A stretch of 64,000 nt of DNA from the NCBI GenBank assembly GCA_017512985.1, contig JAFWEJ010000007.1, positions 1 to 64,000 on the forward strand, read 5' to 3'. The translations under genes and the position numbers were made by a program. How positions within the stretch are numbered: position 1 is the stretch's first letter; each line of letters begins with the position of its first letter. The stretch is from Clostridia bacterium. Lineage in GTDB: Bacteria > Bacillota > Clostridia > Christensenellales > Aristaeellaceae. The notes below the pieces were generated by a model. The model was not told the DNA's origin. It did not search any database and saw only the letters and a list, made by a program, of their open reading frames with translations. Below are positions 31,976 through 39,884 of this stretch, piece after piece.

Positions 31976-32057
31976 TCCGCTTCCCTCAATTCACAATTGT
32001 CGCGCAGCCGCGCTTTCGCTTGTTTCGCTCTGTTGTTCATTGGAACTCCGATTCGCT

Positions 32058-33833
32058 TCATCTGTCACTGACAGTGCTCGTCTCCGTTCCCCCGATTGCC
32101 CCGAACGCGCACAGCTGGCTGCATACGCCGCAGCCCACGCACAGCGTGTTGTCGATCCGGGCCTTGCCCTCCTTGAAGCTGATGCTCGGGCAGCCCATCT
32201 TCATGCACTTCTTGCAGCCGCGGCACTTGTCCGTGTCCACCTTCAGCGGCTTCTTCGGCTTCACATACTTCAGCAGCACGCAGGGACGCCGGGAGATGAT
32301 CACGCTCGGCTCCTCCACTGCCAGCTCTTCCAGCACCGCTTCCTCGCAGGCCTTCAGGTCATAGGGATCCACCACGCGAACCCGGTTGATGCCAAGCGCC
32401 TTGCACAGTGCTTCCAGGTTCACCGCCGCCGCCGGATCACCCTTGATGTTGTATCCGGTGGTGGGATTCTGCTGGTGGCCGGTCATGCCGGTAATGGAGT
32501 TGTCCAGGATAATCACCGTGGAGTTCGTCGCGTTATAGGCGATGTTCACCAGGCCCGTCATGCCGCTGTGCATAAAAGTACTGTCGCCGATCACGGCAAC
32601 GGTTTTCTTTTCGGTTTCCTTGCCGCGGGCCGCGTTGAACCCGTGGATGCCGGAAACGCTCGCGCCCATGCACAGGGTGGAATCCAGCGCGTTCAGCGGT
32701 GCCACCGCGCCCAGCGTGTAGCAGCCGATGTCGCCCAGCACCGTAATCTTGTTCTTCACCAGCGTGTAGTACATGCCCCTGTGCGGGCAGCCGGAGCACA
32801 TCATCGGCGGCCGGCCGGGAACTGCGGGAGCCACACCCTGCGCTTCGGGAATATCTTTGACCGCGACGCCTTCCTTCAGGAACGCTTCGCGGATCGTCTT
32901 CTGGCTGAATTCGCCGATGGCGCTAAACAGGCTCTTGCCGGTCACTTCAATGCCCAGCGCCTTCACATGGTTCTCAATGACCGGATCCAGTTCCTCGATC
33001 ACATACAGCTTCTTCACCTTCGAGGCAAAGTCGCGGATCAGCTTCTCGGGCAGCGGGTTGGGCATGCCGATCTTCAGCACGCTCACGCTGTCGCCGAAAA
33101 CTTCCTTCACATACAGGTAGCTGCAGCCGCTGGTGATGATGCCGATCTCATCATTGTCCGCCAGTTCCGTCCGGTTGTACATGCAGTCTTCCGCCAGCGC
33201 CTTCAGTTTTTCAGTCCGTTCCTCCACAATGGGATGGCGCAGTTTCGCGTAGCCGGGCATCATGATGTACTTGGAGGGCTGCTTCACATAGTCCTTCATC
33301 GGGACCGCTTCCCGCTCCCCGACATCCACCACGCACTGGCTGTGGGCAATGCGCGTGCACATCCGCAGAAGCACCGGCGTGTCGTACTTTTCACTCAGGT
33401 CAAACGCGCTCTTCGCAAACGCGTAGGCTTCCGCGGAATCGGAGGGCTCCAGCATCGGCACCTTCGCCGCGATGGCGTAGTGCCGGCTGTCCTGCTCGTT
33501 CTGGCTGGAATGCATCGCGGGATCGTCCGCCACGCACACCACCATGCCGCCGGTGACGCCCGTATAGCTCAGGGTGAACAGCGGATCCGCCGCCACGTTC
33601 AGGCCTACGTGCTTCATCGCGCAGACGCTGCGCATCCCCGCCAGGCTCGCGCCGAAGGCTGTCTCCATGGCAACCTTCTCGTTCGGCGCCCACTCGCTGT
33701 GGATGTCGTCATACTTTGCCAGGAACTCCGTAATCTCCGTGCTCGGCGTTCCCGGATAACTGCTCACCAGCCCGATGCCTCCGTTGTAAAGGCCCCGCGC
33801 CACCGCTTCATTCCCGATCAACAGTTTTTTCAT
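32058..33833 (-). CDS. iorA: Indolepyruvate:ferredoxin oxidoreductase, alpha subunit
   Basis: 591 residues. The thiamine-diphosphate enzyme has the N-terminal GNEAVARGLYNGGIGLVSSY (about 6-25), the central PPMMCSGCPHRGMYYTL (about 353-369), the TPP/Mg region GDIGCYTLG and later VIILDNSITGMTGHQ, and two C-terminal [4Fe-4S] motifs (CRGCKKCMKMGCPS and CVGCGVCSQLC). The start MKKLLIGNE follows AAGGA; the longer open frame begins 11 codons earlier without support. Together with iorB and the acyl-CoA synthetase upstream it suggests amino-acid fermentation to aryl-acetates. Confidence 0.94.
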   Translation of the reverse strand: MKKLLIGNEAVARGLYNGGIGLVSSYPGTPSTEITEFLAKYDDIHSEWAPNEKVAMETAFGASLAGMRSVCAMKHVGLNVAADPLFTLSYTGVTGGMVVCVADDPAMHSSQNEQDSRHYAIAAKVPMLEPSDSAEAYAFAKSAFDLSEKYDTPVLLRMCTRIAHSQCVVDVGEREAVPMKDYVKQPSKYIMMPGYAKLRHPIVEERTEKLKALAEDCMYNRTELADNDEIGIITSGCSYLYVKEVFGDSVSVLKIGMPNPLPEKLIRDFASKVKKLYVIEELDPVIENHVKALGIEVTGKSLFSAIGEFSQKTIREAFLKEGVAVKDIPEAQGVAPAVPGRPPMMCSGCPHRGMYYTLVKNKITVLGDIGCYTLGAVAPLNALDSTLCMGASVSGIHGFNAARGKETEKKTVAVIGDSTFMHSGMTGLVNIAYNATNSTVIILDNSITGMTGHQQNPTTGYNIKGDPAAAVNLEALCKALGINRVRVVDPYDLKACEEAVLEELAVEEPSVIISRRPCVLLKYVKPKKPLKVDTDKCRGCKKCMKMGCPSISFKEGKARIDNTLCVGCGVCSQLCAFGAIGGTETSTVSDR

Positions 33834-33870
33834 TCTCTCATTCCTTTTTCCGTCGCGGCGGATCATTTTT

Positions 33871-33919
33871 CATTGTGCATTGTGCATTCTGCATTATGCA
33901 TTATGCATTGTGCATTGAT
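33871..33919 (+). repeat. Heptamer array 10
   Basis: Seven units (CATTGTG, CATTGTG, CATTCTG, CATTATG, CATTATG, CATTGTG, CATTGAT) between the acyl-CoA synthetase stop and iorA, within one operon. Confidence 0.9.
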
Positions 33920-33925
33920 GATTCG

Positions 33926-35560
33926 TCAGCTTCTGTTCTGCGAATCAACCAGCCCTTCCCCGCCATACATCCGGCGAAGTTTCGGCTTCTCAATCTTCCC
34001 GGTCGCGTTCCGCGGCACCGGCGCCAGGATGATCTTCCTCGGCCGCTTATACCGCGGCATCCCAAGGCAGAACTCGTTGATATCGTCCACTGTCGCCGTC
34101 GCGCCGGGCACCAGTTCCACAATGGCCGCCGCGATCTCGCCCAGCCGCGCGTCCGGCAGGCCGATAACCGCCACGTCCTTGATCGGAGGATAGGCCGCCA
34201 TGAAGTTCTCGATCTCCACCGGATACAGGTTCTCGCCGCCGGTGATGACCACATCCTTCTTCCGGTCCACCAGGTAGATGAACCCTTCCGCGTCCTGCCG
34301 CGCCATATCGCCCGTCAGCAGCCAGCCGTCTTTCAGGGTCTCTGCGGTCGCCTGCGGGTTGTTGTAATAGCAAACCATGACGCCCGGTCCCTTCAGGCAC
34401 AGTTCGCCGACCTCGCCCGGCGCCACCGTGGTGCCGTCCGGACGGATGATCTTCGTCTCCCAGCCGTAGCCGGGGATACCGATCGCACCGACCTTGCGTA
34501 CGTTTTCGATGCCCAGGTGCACCGCGCCGGGGCCGATGGATTCGCTCAGGCCGTAGTTCGTGTCGTACTGGTGTTCCGGGAAATACTCCAGCCAGCGGCG
34601 GATCAGGCTCTGGGGCACCGGCTGCGCGCCGATGTGCATCAGCCGCCACTGGTCCAGCTGGTAATCGGAAAGCTTCAGTTCGCCGCTGTCCAGCGCGGTC
34701 AGGATATCCTGCGCCCACGGCACCAGCAGCCACACGATCGTGCACTTCTCGCTGCTCACCGCCTCCAGGATCGTCTGGGGCCGGGTACCCTTCAGGATCA
34801 CGGCCTTGCCGCCGGAGATCAGGCTGCCGAACCAGTGCATTTTCGCGCCGGTGTGGTACAGCGGCGGAATACACAGGAAGCAGTCGTCCTTCGTCTGGTG
34901 GTGATGCGCCTGCTCCACCCGTGCGGAGTGGATCAGGCTCCGGTGCTTGTGCAGGATTGCCTTCGGGAAGCCTGTCGTGCCGGAAGAGAAATAGATCGCC
35001 GCGTCGTCGTCTTCCGTCAGTTCGCACGGCGGGAAGCTGGAGCTGCTCTCATTGATCAGTTCAGTCAGGTCGTCCGCAAAGCTCGGGCAGGTCGCTCCGA
35101 GGAACACCAGCGAAACATTCGGGATCTTGTCCGCGATTTCTTCCACGCGGCCGATGAATTCCGGCCCGAAGATCATCATGTTGCTCTCGGACAGGTTCAG
35201 GCAGTACTCGATCTCATTGGCGGCGTAGCGGAAATTCATCGGCACCGCCAGCGCGCCGGTCTTCAGGATGCCGAAATAGATCGGCAGCCAGTCGATGCAG
35301 TTCATCAGCAGGATGGCAACCTTCTTGCCCTTACCGATGCCGTGGCTCCGGAGCATATTGGCGATCCGGTTCGCTTTCTCGTTGAAAACCGCCCAGGTGA
35401 TCTCCCGGCGGTAGTGCTTCTGTTTTACGGTGGGCTCAACCAGTTCAAAGTCGTGCCATGTCACCCGGCGGGTCTCCGGCTGGTCCGGGTTGATCTCCAC
35501 CAGCGCGACGTCGTCCGGCCACTCCCTGGCATTGTTCTCCAGCAGCTCAATAATGGTCAT
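33926..35560 (-). CDS. AMP-forming acyl-CoA synthetase family protein
   Basis: About 544 residues of the ANL adenylate-forming superfamily, which activates a carboxylic acid with ATP and CoA. The phosphate loop is YFSSGTTGFPKAILHKH (about 186-202), then NYGLSESIGPG, the hinge region GWLLTGDMARQDAEGFIY and the catalytic Lys in PRYKRPRKIILAPVPRNATGK-type C-terminus (Lys in the last part). The start MTIIELLENN lies 9 bases after GAGGA; an ATG three codons earlier has almost no spacing. Placed just before iorAB, it may act on aryl-acetates or related acids, forwards or in reverse. The substrate is inference. Confidence 0.9.
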   Translation of the reverse strand: MTIIELLENNAREWPDDVALVEINPDQPETRRVTWHDFELVEPTVKQKHYRREITWAVFNEKANRIANMLRSHGIGKGKKVAILLMNCIDWLPIYFGILKTGALAVPMNFRYAANEIEYCLNLSESNMMIFGPEFIGRVEEIADKIPNVSLVFLGATCPSFADDLTELINESSSSFPPCELTEDDDAAIYFSSGTTGFPKAILHKHRSLIHSARVEQAHHHQTKDDCFLCIPPLYHTGAKMHWFGSLISGGKAVILKGTRPQTILEAVSSEKCTIVWLLVPWAQDILTALDSGELKLSDYQLDQWRLMHIGAQPVPQSLIRRWLEYFPEHQYDTNYGLSESIGPGAVHLGIENVRKVGAIGIPGYGWETKIIRPDGTTVAPGEVGELCLKGPGVMVCYYNNPQATAETLKDGWLLTGDMARQDAEGFIYLVDRKKDVVITGGENLYPVEIENFMAAYPPIKDVAVIGLPDARLGEIAAAIVELVPGATATVDDINEFCLGMPRYKRPRKIILAPVPRNATGKIEKPKLRRMYGGEGLVDSQNRS

Positions 35561-35630
35561 GGTGGTCATTTCCTCATTTCCGCAAAGTGATAACGTTCCT
35601 TGCGGAACGCAATCGATGGAACAAAAAAAT

Positions 35631-35665
35631 CATTGTTCATTATTCATTATTCATTATTCATTGTC
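35631..35665 (+). repeat. Heptamer array 11 (CATTATT form), the rightmost
   Basis: Five units (CATTGTT, three CATTATT, CATTGTC). It overlaps the TGA stop of the RluA gene. No further array was seen in 36-64 kb. Confidence 0.88.
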
Positions 35666-36560
35666 AACAAAAGTCCATGAAAAGAACAGAAGCGTCGATA
35701 TCCTTCGCCCATTCCGGCAGGCTCGTCACGCAGATCTTTTCCCCCGTAATGGGATGATCCAGTTCCAGTAAAGCGCTGTGCAGCGCAAAACAGCCCGGAA
35801 ACTCCCCCGGCTGCTCCTGTCCGTATAAAAAATCCCCCTTCACCGAGCACCCGATATGGCTCAGGTGCACCCGGATCTGGTGGGTTCGTCCCGTCTCCAG
35901 TTCCAGCAGTACCAGTGCGCCGTCTCCCTGCTCCCGCAGCACCCGGTATTTTGTCCGGCTTGGCTTCCCCTCCTCGCTGACGATCCGACGCACAGTTGCG
36001 CCCGGCGCCTTCGCGATCGGATAGTCCAGGATCCCTTCGTCCTTCTCCGGCCTCCCGTCCGTCCAGGCCAGGTACCGCCGACGGAAAGCCGGCGTATGCA
36101 GTTCTTTCTGCAACAGATGCTGCGCATGGGGCGTCCGGGCAATGACCATCAGCCCGCCCGTGCCCTTGTCCAGCCGGTTCACTGGACGGTATACAAAGTT
36201 CTCCGGGCATCCGGACCGGGCGTAAACCGCGTTCTCCAGGCTGTCGTCCGGATGGTTCCGGCTGCTCTGGCTGGCAATGCCGGCCGGCTTTACGGCGATC
36301 ATCAGGTGCCCGTCTTCATACGGCACCTCCACCGGCATTTCAAACGGCTTCAGCGCGTATACCGGCGCGTCCTCCGCCCATTCGATCCCGACCAGGTCCC
36401 CGTCTTCCGCCCGGGCGTCCGCCCGGACAGGCTCCCCGTTCAGGAAGATCCTGCCGTTCCACTTTGCGCTTTTCAGCGCCGTATAGCTTACGCCCATGCT
36501 GCTCCGCAGGATATCCCGGATCTTCCGTCCGGCTTCTTCACTCCCGACCCTGTATTCCAT
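35664..36560 (-). CDS. RluA family RNA pseudouridine synthase
   Basis: 298 residues. An N-terminal S4-like RNA-binding segment (about 10-70, SYTALKSAKWNGRIFLNG) precedes the catalytic domain. The conserved motif with the catalytic Asp is PVNRLDKGTGGLMVIARTP (about 128-146), followed by RTHQIRVHLSHIGCSVKGD. It converts uridine to pseudouridine in rRNA or tRNA; the exact target is not clear. Its ATG overlaps the stop of the PAP2 gene (TAATG). Confidence 0.93.
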   Translation of the reverse strand: MEYRVGSEEAGRKIRDILRSSMGVSYTALKSAKWNGRIFLNGEPVRADARAEDGDLVGIEWAEDAPVYALKPFEMPVEVPYEDGHLMIAVKPAGIASQSSRNHPDDSLENAVYARSGCPENFVYRPVNRLDKGTGGLMVIARTPHAQHLLQKELHTPAFRRRYLAWTDGRPEKDEGILDYPIAKAPGATVRRIVSEEGKPSRTKYRVLREQGDGALVLLELETGRTHQIRVHLSHIGCSVKGDFLYGQEQPGEFPGCFALHSALLELDHPITGEKICVTSLPEWAKDIDASVLFMDFC

Positions 36561-37489
36561 TACTGTTTCTTTCCGATCTTTTCAAAAACCGGAAAAACCC
36601 TCGGATAAACGCCGATGATAACAAACAGGATGACCGCGTACCGCGCGGTCCGCACCAGGTTCGCCAGCAGCTCGCCGCTGTCCAGCCATTCCTTGCTGAA
36701 CGGCGTCTTCAGCAGTGTATTCAGGGCGAAATAAATCACGAAGGCGCCCGCCGCACGCAGGATCATTGCCCATATATTCCTGGTGTCCCGGAATTTCACA
36801 TACTTTTCTTCATAGGGAAACGCGACTGCGGCGGCAATCAGCAGCCCCAGCGCGGTAAAATAATCCCGGCTGGTGCACCAGAAAATGCCCGGCACGGTCA
36901 GTACAAGCAGGATCGCATAACGAATCCATTCTTTTTTCACATACTTCACCAGCGCCATATTAAATCCGATCGCCGCCAGGCCGACCGCCCAGCCGGCAAG
37001 CACGTCTGTCGGATAATGCACGCCCACGGCAATCCGGCTCAGGCCGATCAGCAGCGGCATCACGATTGCCAGCGTCCACATCCATCTTTTCCTCAGTTCC
37101 CTTCCGATGCTTCCGAAAAGCGATACCGCTGTGGCGCCGTGTCCGCTCGGGAAAGAAAACCCCTGCTGGATGATGTCCATGGGATCCGCGTCCGCTTCCA
37201 CGACCTGAAGCACCTTAATGCTCTCCTTGTGCGCCATATACGGCCGGACCCGCAGCACAATGTTCTTGATCATCGGAAACCACATGCTGGCCGTCAGGAC
37301 CGTCAGCGCAACCCGTTTTCCGGCCGCCTTCCTGTAGCAGAACAGCATAACAATCAGCAGCAGGAGCGACATGGTTTCACCGCCGACAAAGGAAAACACT
37401 TTCGACAGGGCCGTTCCGACGGAACCCATCGTCTCCTGCACCCATTGAATCAGGTCAACTTCCCATTGAAAATAAAAAACATTGCCCAT
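36560..37489 (-). CDS. PAP2-family membrane phosphatase
   Basis: 309 residues with about 8 predicted helices and the three PAP2 motifs: KNIVLRVRPYM (about 77-87), FSFPSGHGATA (about 111-121) and SRIAVGVHYPTDVLAGW (about 158-174). It dephosphorylates lipid phosphates such as undecaprenyl diphosphate or phosphatidic acid at the outer membrane face. The C-terminal 130 residues add further helices beyond the core. It is coupled to the RluA gene and divergent from the tRNA-Ser genes. Confidence 0.92.
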   Translation of the reverse strand: MGNVFYFQWEVDLIQWVQETMGSVGTALSKVFSFVGGETMSLLLLIVMLFCYRKAAGKRVALTVLTASMWFPMIKNIVLRVRPYMAHKESIKVLQVVEADADPMDIIQQGFSFPSGHGATAVSLFGSIGRELRKRWMWTLAIVMPLLIGLSRIAVGVHYPTDVLAGWAVGLAAIGFNMALVKYVKKEWIRYAILLVLTVPGIFWCTSRDYFTALGLLIAAAVAFPYEEKYVKFRDTRNIWAMILRAAGAFVIYFALNTLLKTPFSKEWLDSGELLANLVRTARYAVILFVIIGVYPRVFPVFEKIGKKQ

Positions 37490-37551
37490 TTTTGCTCATC
37501 TCCGATCCTGGCTATTATATCTGATTTGGGTTCGCTCTGCAACAAAAGCCC

Positions 37552-37580
37552 TTGACGCGTATTCTCTCTCATGATAATAT
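37552..37580 (+). promoter_or_regulatory. Promoter of the tRNA-Ser genes
   Basis: TTGACG, 17 bases, TAATAT, 18 bases before the first tRNA-Ser. Confidence 0.75.
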
Positions 37581-37598
37581 AATCGGGCTGGTTAGCTT

Positions 37599-37687
37599 GG
37601 AGCGATGGCCGAGCGGTTGAAGGCGCTGGTCTTGAAAACCAGTGATACCGAAAGGTACCGGGGGTTCGAATCCCTCTCGCTCCGCCA
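37599..37687 (+). tRNA. tRNA-Ser (TGA)
   Basis: 89 bases with acceptor GGAGCGA/TCGCTCC, anticodon loop CTTGAAA (TGA), a long variable arm (GATACCGAAAGGTACC) typical of class II tRNA, T-arm GGTTCGAATCC and encoded CCA. Confidence 0.95.
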
Positions 37688-37697
37688 GCCTTGACAT

Positions 37698-37789
37698 GGA
37701 GAAGTACCCAAGTGGCCGAAGGGGCTCCCCTGCTAAGGGAGTAGGATCCGTTGAGGGTCGCCCGGGTTCAAATCCCGGCTTCTCCGCCA
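37698..37789 (+). tRNA. tRNA-Ser (GCT)
   Basis: 92 bases with acceptor GGAGAAG/CTTCTCC, anticodon loop CTGCTAA (GCT), a long variable arm, T-arm GGTTCAAATCC and encoded CCA. Ten bases separate it from the first tRNA-Ser. Confidence 0.95.
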
Positions 37790-37794
37790 ATAAG

Positions 37795-37829
37795 ACCCTA
37801 GGAAAATCAACGTTCCTAGGGTTTTTTTC
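37795..37829 (+). terminator. Terminator of the tRNA-Ser unit
   Basis: Perfect 10-bp stem ACCCTAGGAA/TTCCTAGGGT followed by seven T. A strong rho-independent terminator. Confidence 0.93.
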
Positions 37830-38029
37830 TGCCAAAAAATGGCAATGTACCCTTTACTGTACCCTTTAGAGAAAATGACCAAATTGTACAAATTATTACG
37901 CTTGAATAACAAAATTGCGCGGCGTTAGCGTTGTCAAACCGCTCGCACCGCGCTATATCATCCTATTGTTCCAAGCGAAATTTATAACCGGGAATAGATT
38001 TGTTGACTCGCAGATCCAATTTCAATCTA
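37830..38029. other. AT-rich gap after tRNA-Ser, possible integration junction
   Basis: 200 bases without a gene, clearly more AT-rich than the flanks. It holds a tandem direct repeat of GTACCCTTT (37848-37868 region). A tRNA 3' end followed by such sequence and, 5 kb on, by an integrase gene is what an old integration site looks like. I found no second copy of the tRNA end, so an attachment site is not proven. Confidence 0.35.
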
Positions 38030-39868
38030 TTATTTCAAATCTGTCCGAATAATATATACCGTCTCTTCATCCATACCCTCCGGTTTGAGGTCATATCCAG
38101 TATCGGTCAGTTGATCCTTTGTGGTCTTCCATGCATTCAAAGCGCCAGCCAGATCCTTTTCCATGAGCGGAAGCAGCTTCTCTGCCGCACTTTTTTCAGC
38201 GGTAAGGATACTGTCTTTCAACACTTTTGTTCCGGTTTCCTGCAGCGTTGACGCGCCGGCGGATACCAGCATTGCGCCTGCTGAAAGCGTTGCCGCACCA
38301 TCAGAAGCCTGGGCCACACCATCCGTATACTCTTTCAGTCCCGTTACAAACGTGTTTACCTGGTCCAGCTGTTCTTTCAGGGCCGAGAGCTTCTCCCGGG
38401 CCGCTGTTGCCTGGGCCAGTTTCACAGCAATTGTTTCGTCCTTCGACAGATAAGCTTCCGTGTTCTCCGTCACCAGTTTTTCAATCTGTTCCTGCACGGC
38501 TGCTTCGGTCTGAGCCAGTATTTCTTCGCTGTTCATCTGAGCTTCCACAGCGGTATCTACCTGCGCGGCCTGTTCCTTTGTCACCAGCCCGCCTTTCAGG
38601 GCGGCGGCATACTGTTCGGCAGTCATCTCATACCCGGCAGCTTTCAGGACGGCTTCCAGCACCTTGCCCTTTACGGCTTCCTGAACGCCTGCCCTGATCT
38701 GGTCTTCATTGGCCATAACCTGTTTACGGACTTCCTCCGCGACTTTGGCGGAAGCGGCGGCTTTCAGTGTATCGGGTTCAAGCTGTGCAGTCACGCCGTC
38801 CAGGACTTCGGCATAATTCTCCGCGGTCAACGCCGGCACCGTGACGCCGGCATCCGCAAGGCCGGAAGCAGCGATCTGGTCATTGGCTGTATTCAGGATC
38901 GCGGCAAAAATCTGTTCCGCGCCGCTGTTCAGGGCCTCGTTATTCTTCTCCAGCGTACCCAGCCCGGTTTTCAGGGCTGCCGCGCCGTCCGATACCTGCT
39001 GCGCCCCTTCCGCCAGCTGTAAAGCGCCGGCATCCAGGTCATTCAATCCTTTGTTCAGTTCATTGATCTTATCAGTGATTTCTTTCGTCTTTCCCTCAGT
39101 TGCCGGCAGATCCGAACCGTCCTTCAGGGCAGTCAGCAAGGCTGTGGCTTCCTTCAGCAGCGTTTCGGGATCACTGTCGCCAACCCGTGCGTCTATCTCA
39201 CGGCAGGCGGCTTCCAGCGGATCGGAGGAGCAGAAAGTCATCATCCAGCCAAGATCCGCGTGATCCGCGTGGAACGTTGCGGAGAAGGATGCCGGCAGCT
39301 GCAGGGTAGCGTCCATGTTCGGCACAGCCCAGCCCACCAGTACGGACCGCTCTGCTTCCGTCAGTACAGCCGCGTTTTCCGCTTTCAGGTCCGAAATGCC
39401 TTCTTCCGGAAGCGGCAGTACGGAAAGCGCCAGTGCAGGTGCCTGTCCCTCCGTCCGGTAGGTTACGGTCAAGATAGCTTCGCCGGTCTTTTCTTTCAGG
39501 TCTGACGCGGAGATCTCTTCCCCGTCCAGGGTCAGGGTCACAACCGGCAGCACAGCCGGTGCTTTATCAGAAGTACCCTGATAGATCACGTTCTTTCCGT
39601 CCGCCTTCCAGGTCAGCGTTTCACCTTCCAGGGTAAAGTCCTCATTTCCGCCCACGTTCTGAATGCCGTTTAGCATGGTGCGGTCAGCCAGCTCATCCAG
39701 CCCATCCGTGTTTTCCAGGCGGATGCTGTCCGTAATGCTTGTCACAGTACCGTCAGCACCGGCGACCACATAGACCCGTTCATGCTTCATATTCTCAGCC
39801 AGCGCTCCGGTGCATCCAAGCACCATAACCAGCGCCGTCAGCATCGCAATAATTTTCTTACTCATCAT
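38030..39868 (-). CDS. Secreted YhgE/Pip-like coiled-coil protein, partner of MMPL transporter
   Basis: About 612 residues. A signal peptide (SKKIIAMLTALVMVLGCTGALAE; GC here could be a lipobox) is followed by a beta-rich domain (about 30-210) and a long helical domain with GA-L repeats such as LDAGALQLAEGAQQVSDGAA and ATLSAGAMLVSAGASTL, as in YhgE/Pip-type proteins. The end (EETVYIIRTD) also fits that family. No C-terminal membrane helix is visible, unlike many relatives. It starts 16 bases after the MMPL gene at tandem ATG codons after AAGGAAGG, so it is probably the outer partner of the transporter. Confidence 0.75.
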   Translation of the reverse strand: MMSKKIIAMLTALVMVLGCTGALAENMKHERVYVVAGADGTVTSITDSIRLENTDGLDELADRTMLNGIQNVGGNEDFTLEGETLTWKADGKNVIYQGTSDKAPAVLPVVTLTLDGEEISASDLKEKTGEAILTVTYRTEGQAPALALSVLPLPEEGISDLKAENAAVLTEAERSVLVGWAVPNMDATLQLPASFSATFHADHADLGWMMTFCSSDPLEAACREIDARVGDSDPETLLKEATALLTALKDGSDLPATEGKTKEITDKINELNKGLNDLDAGALQLAEGAQQVSDGAAALKTGLGTLEKNNEALNSGAEQIFAAILNTANDQIAASGLADAGVTVPALTAENYAEVLDGVTAQLEPDTLKAAASAKVAEEVRKQVMANEDQIRAGVQEAVKGKVLEAVLKAAGYEMTAEQYAAALKGGLVTKEQAAQVDTAVEAQMNSEEILAQTEAAVQEQIEKLVTENTEAYLSKDETIAVKLAQATAAREKLSALKEQLDQVNTFVTGLKEYTDGVAQASDGAATLSAGAMLVSAGASTLQETGTKVLKDSILTAEKSAAEKLLPLMEKDLAGALNAWKTTKDQLTDTGYDLKPEGMDEETVYIIRTDLK

Positions 39869-39884
39869 AATCCTTCCTTTCTGA

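Noticed and set aside
37690-38029. Proven attachment site at tRNA-Ser
   Set aside because: No second copy of the tRNA 3' end was found in the window, so only the possibility is reported.
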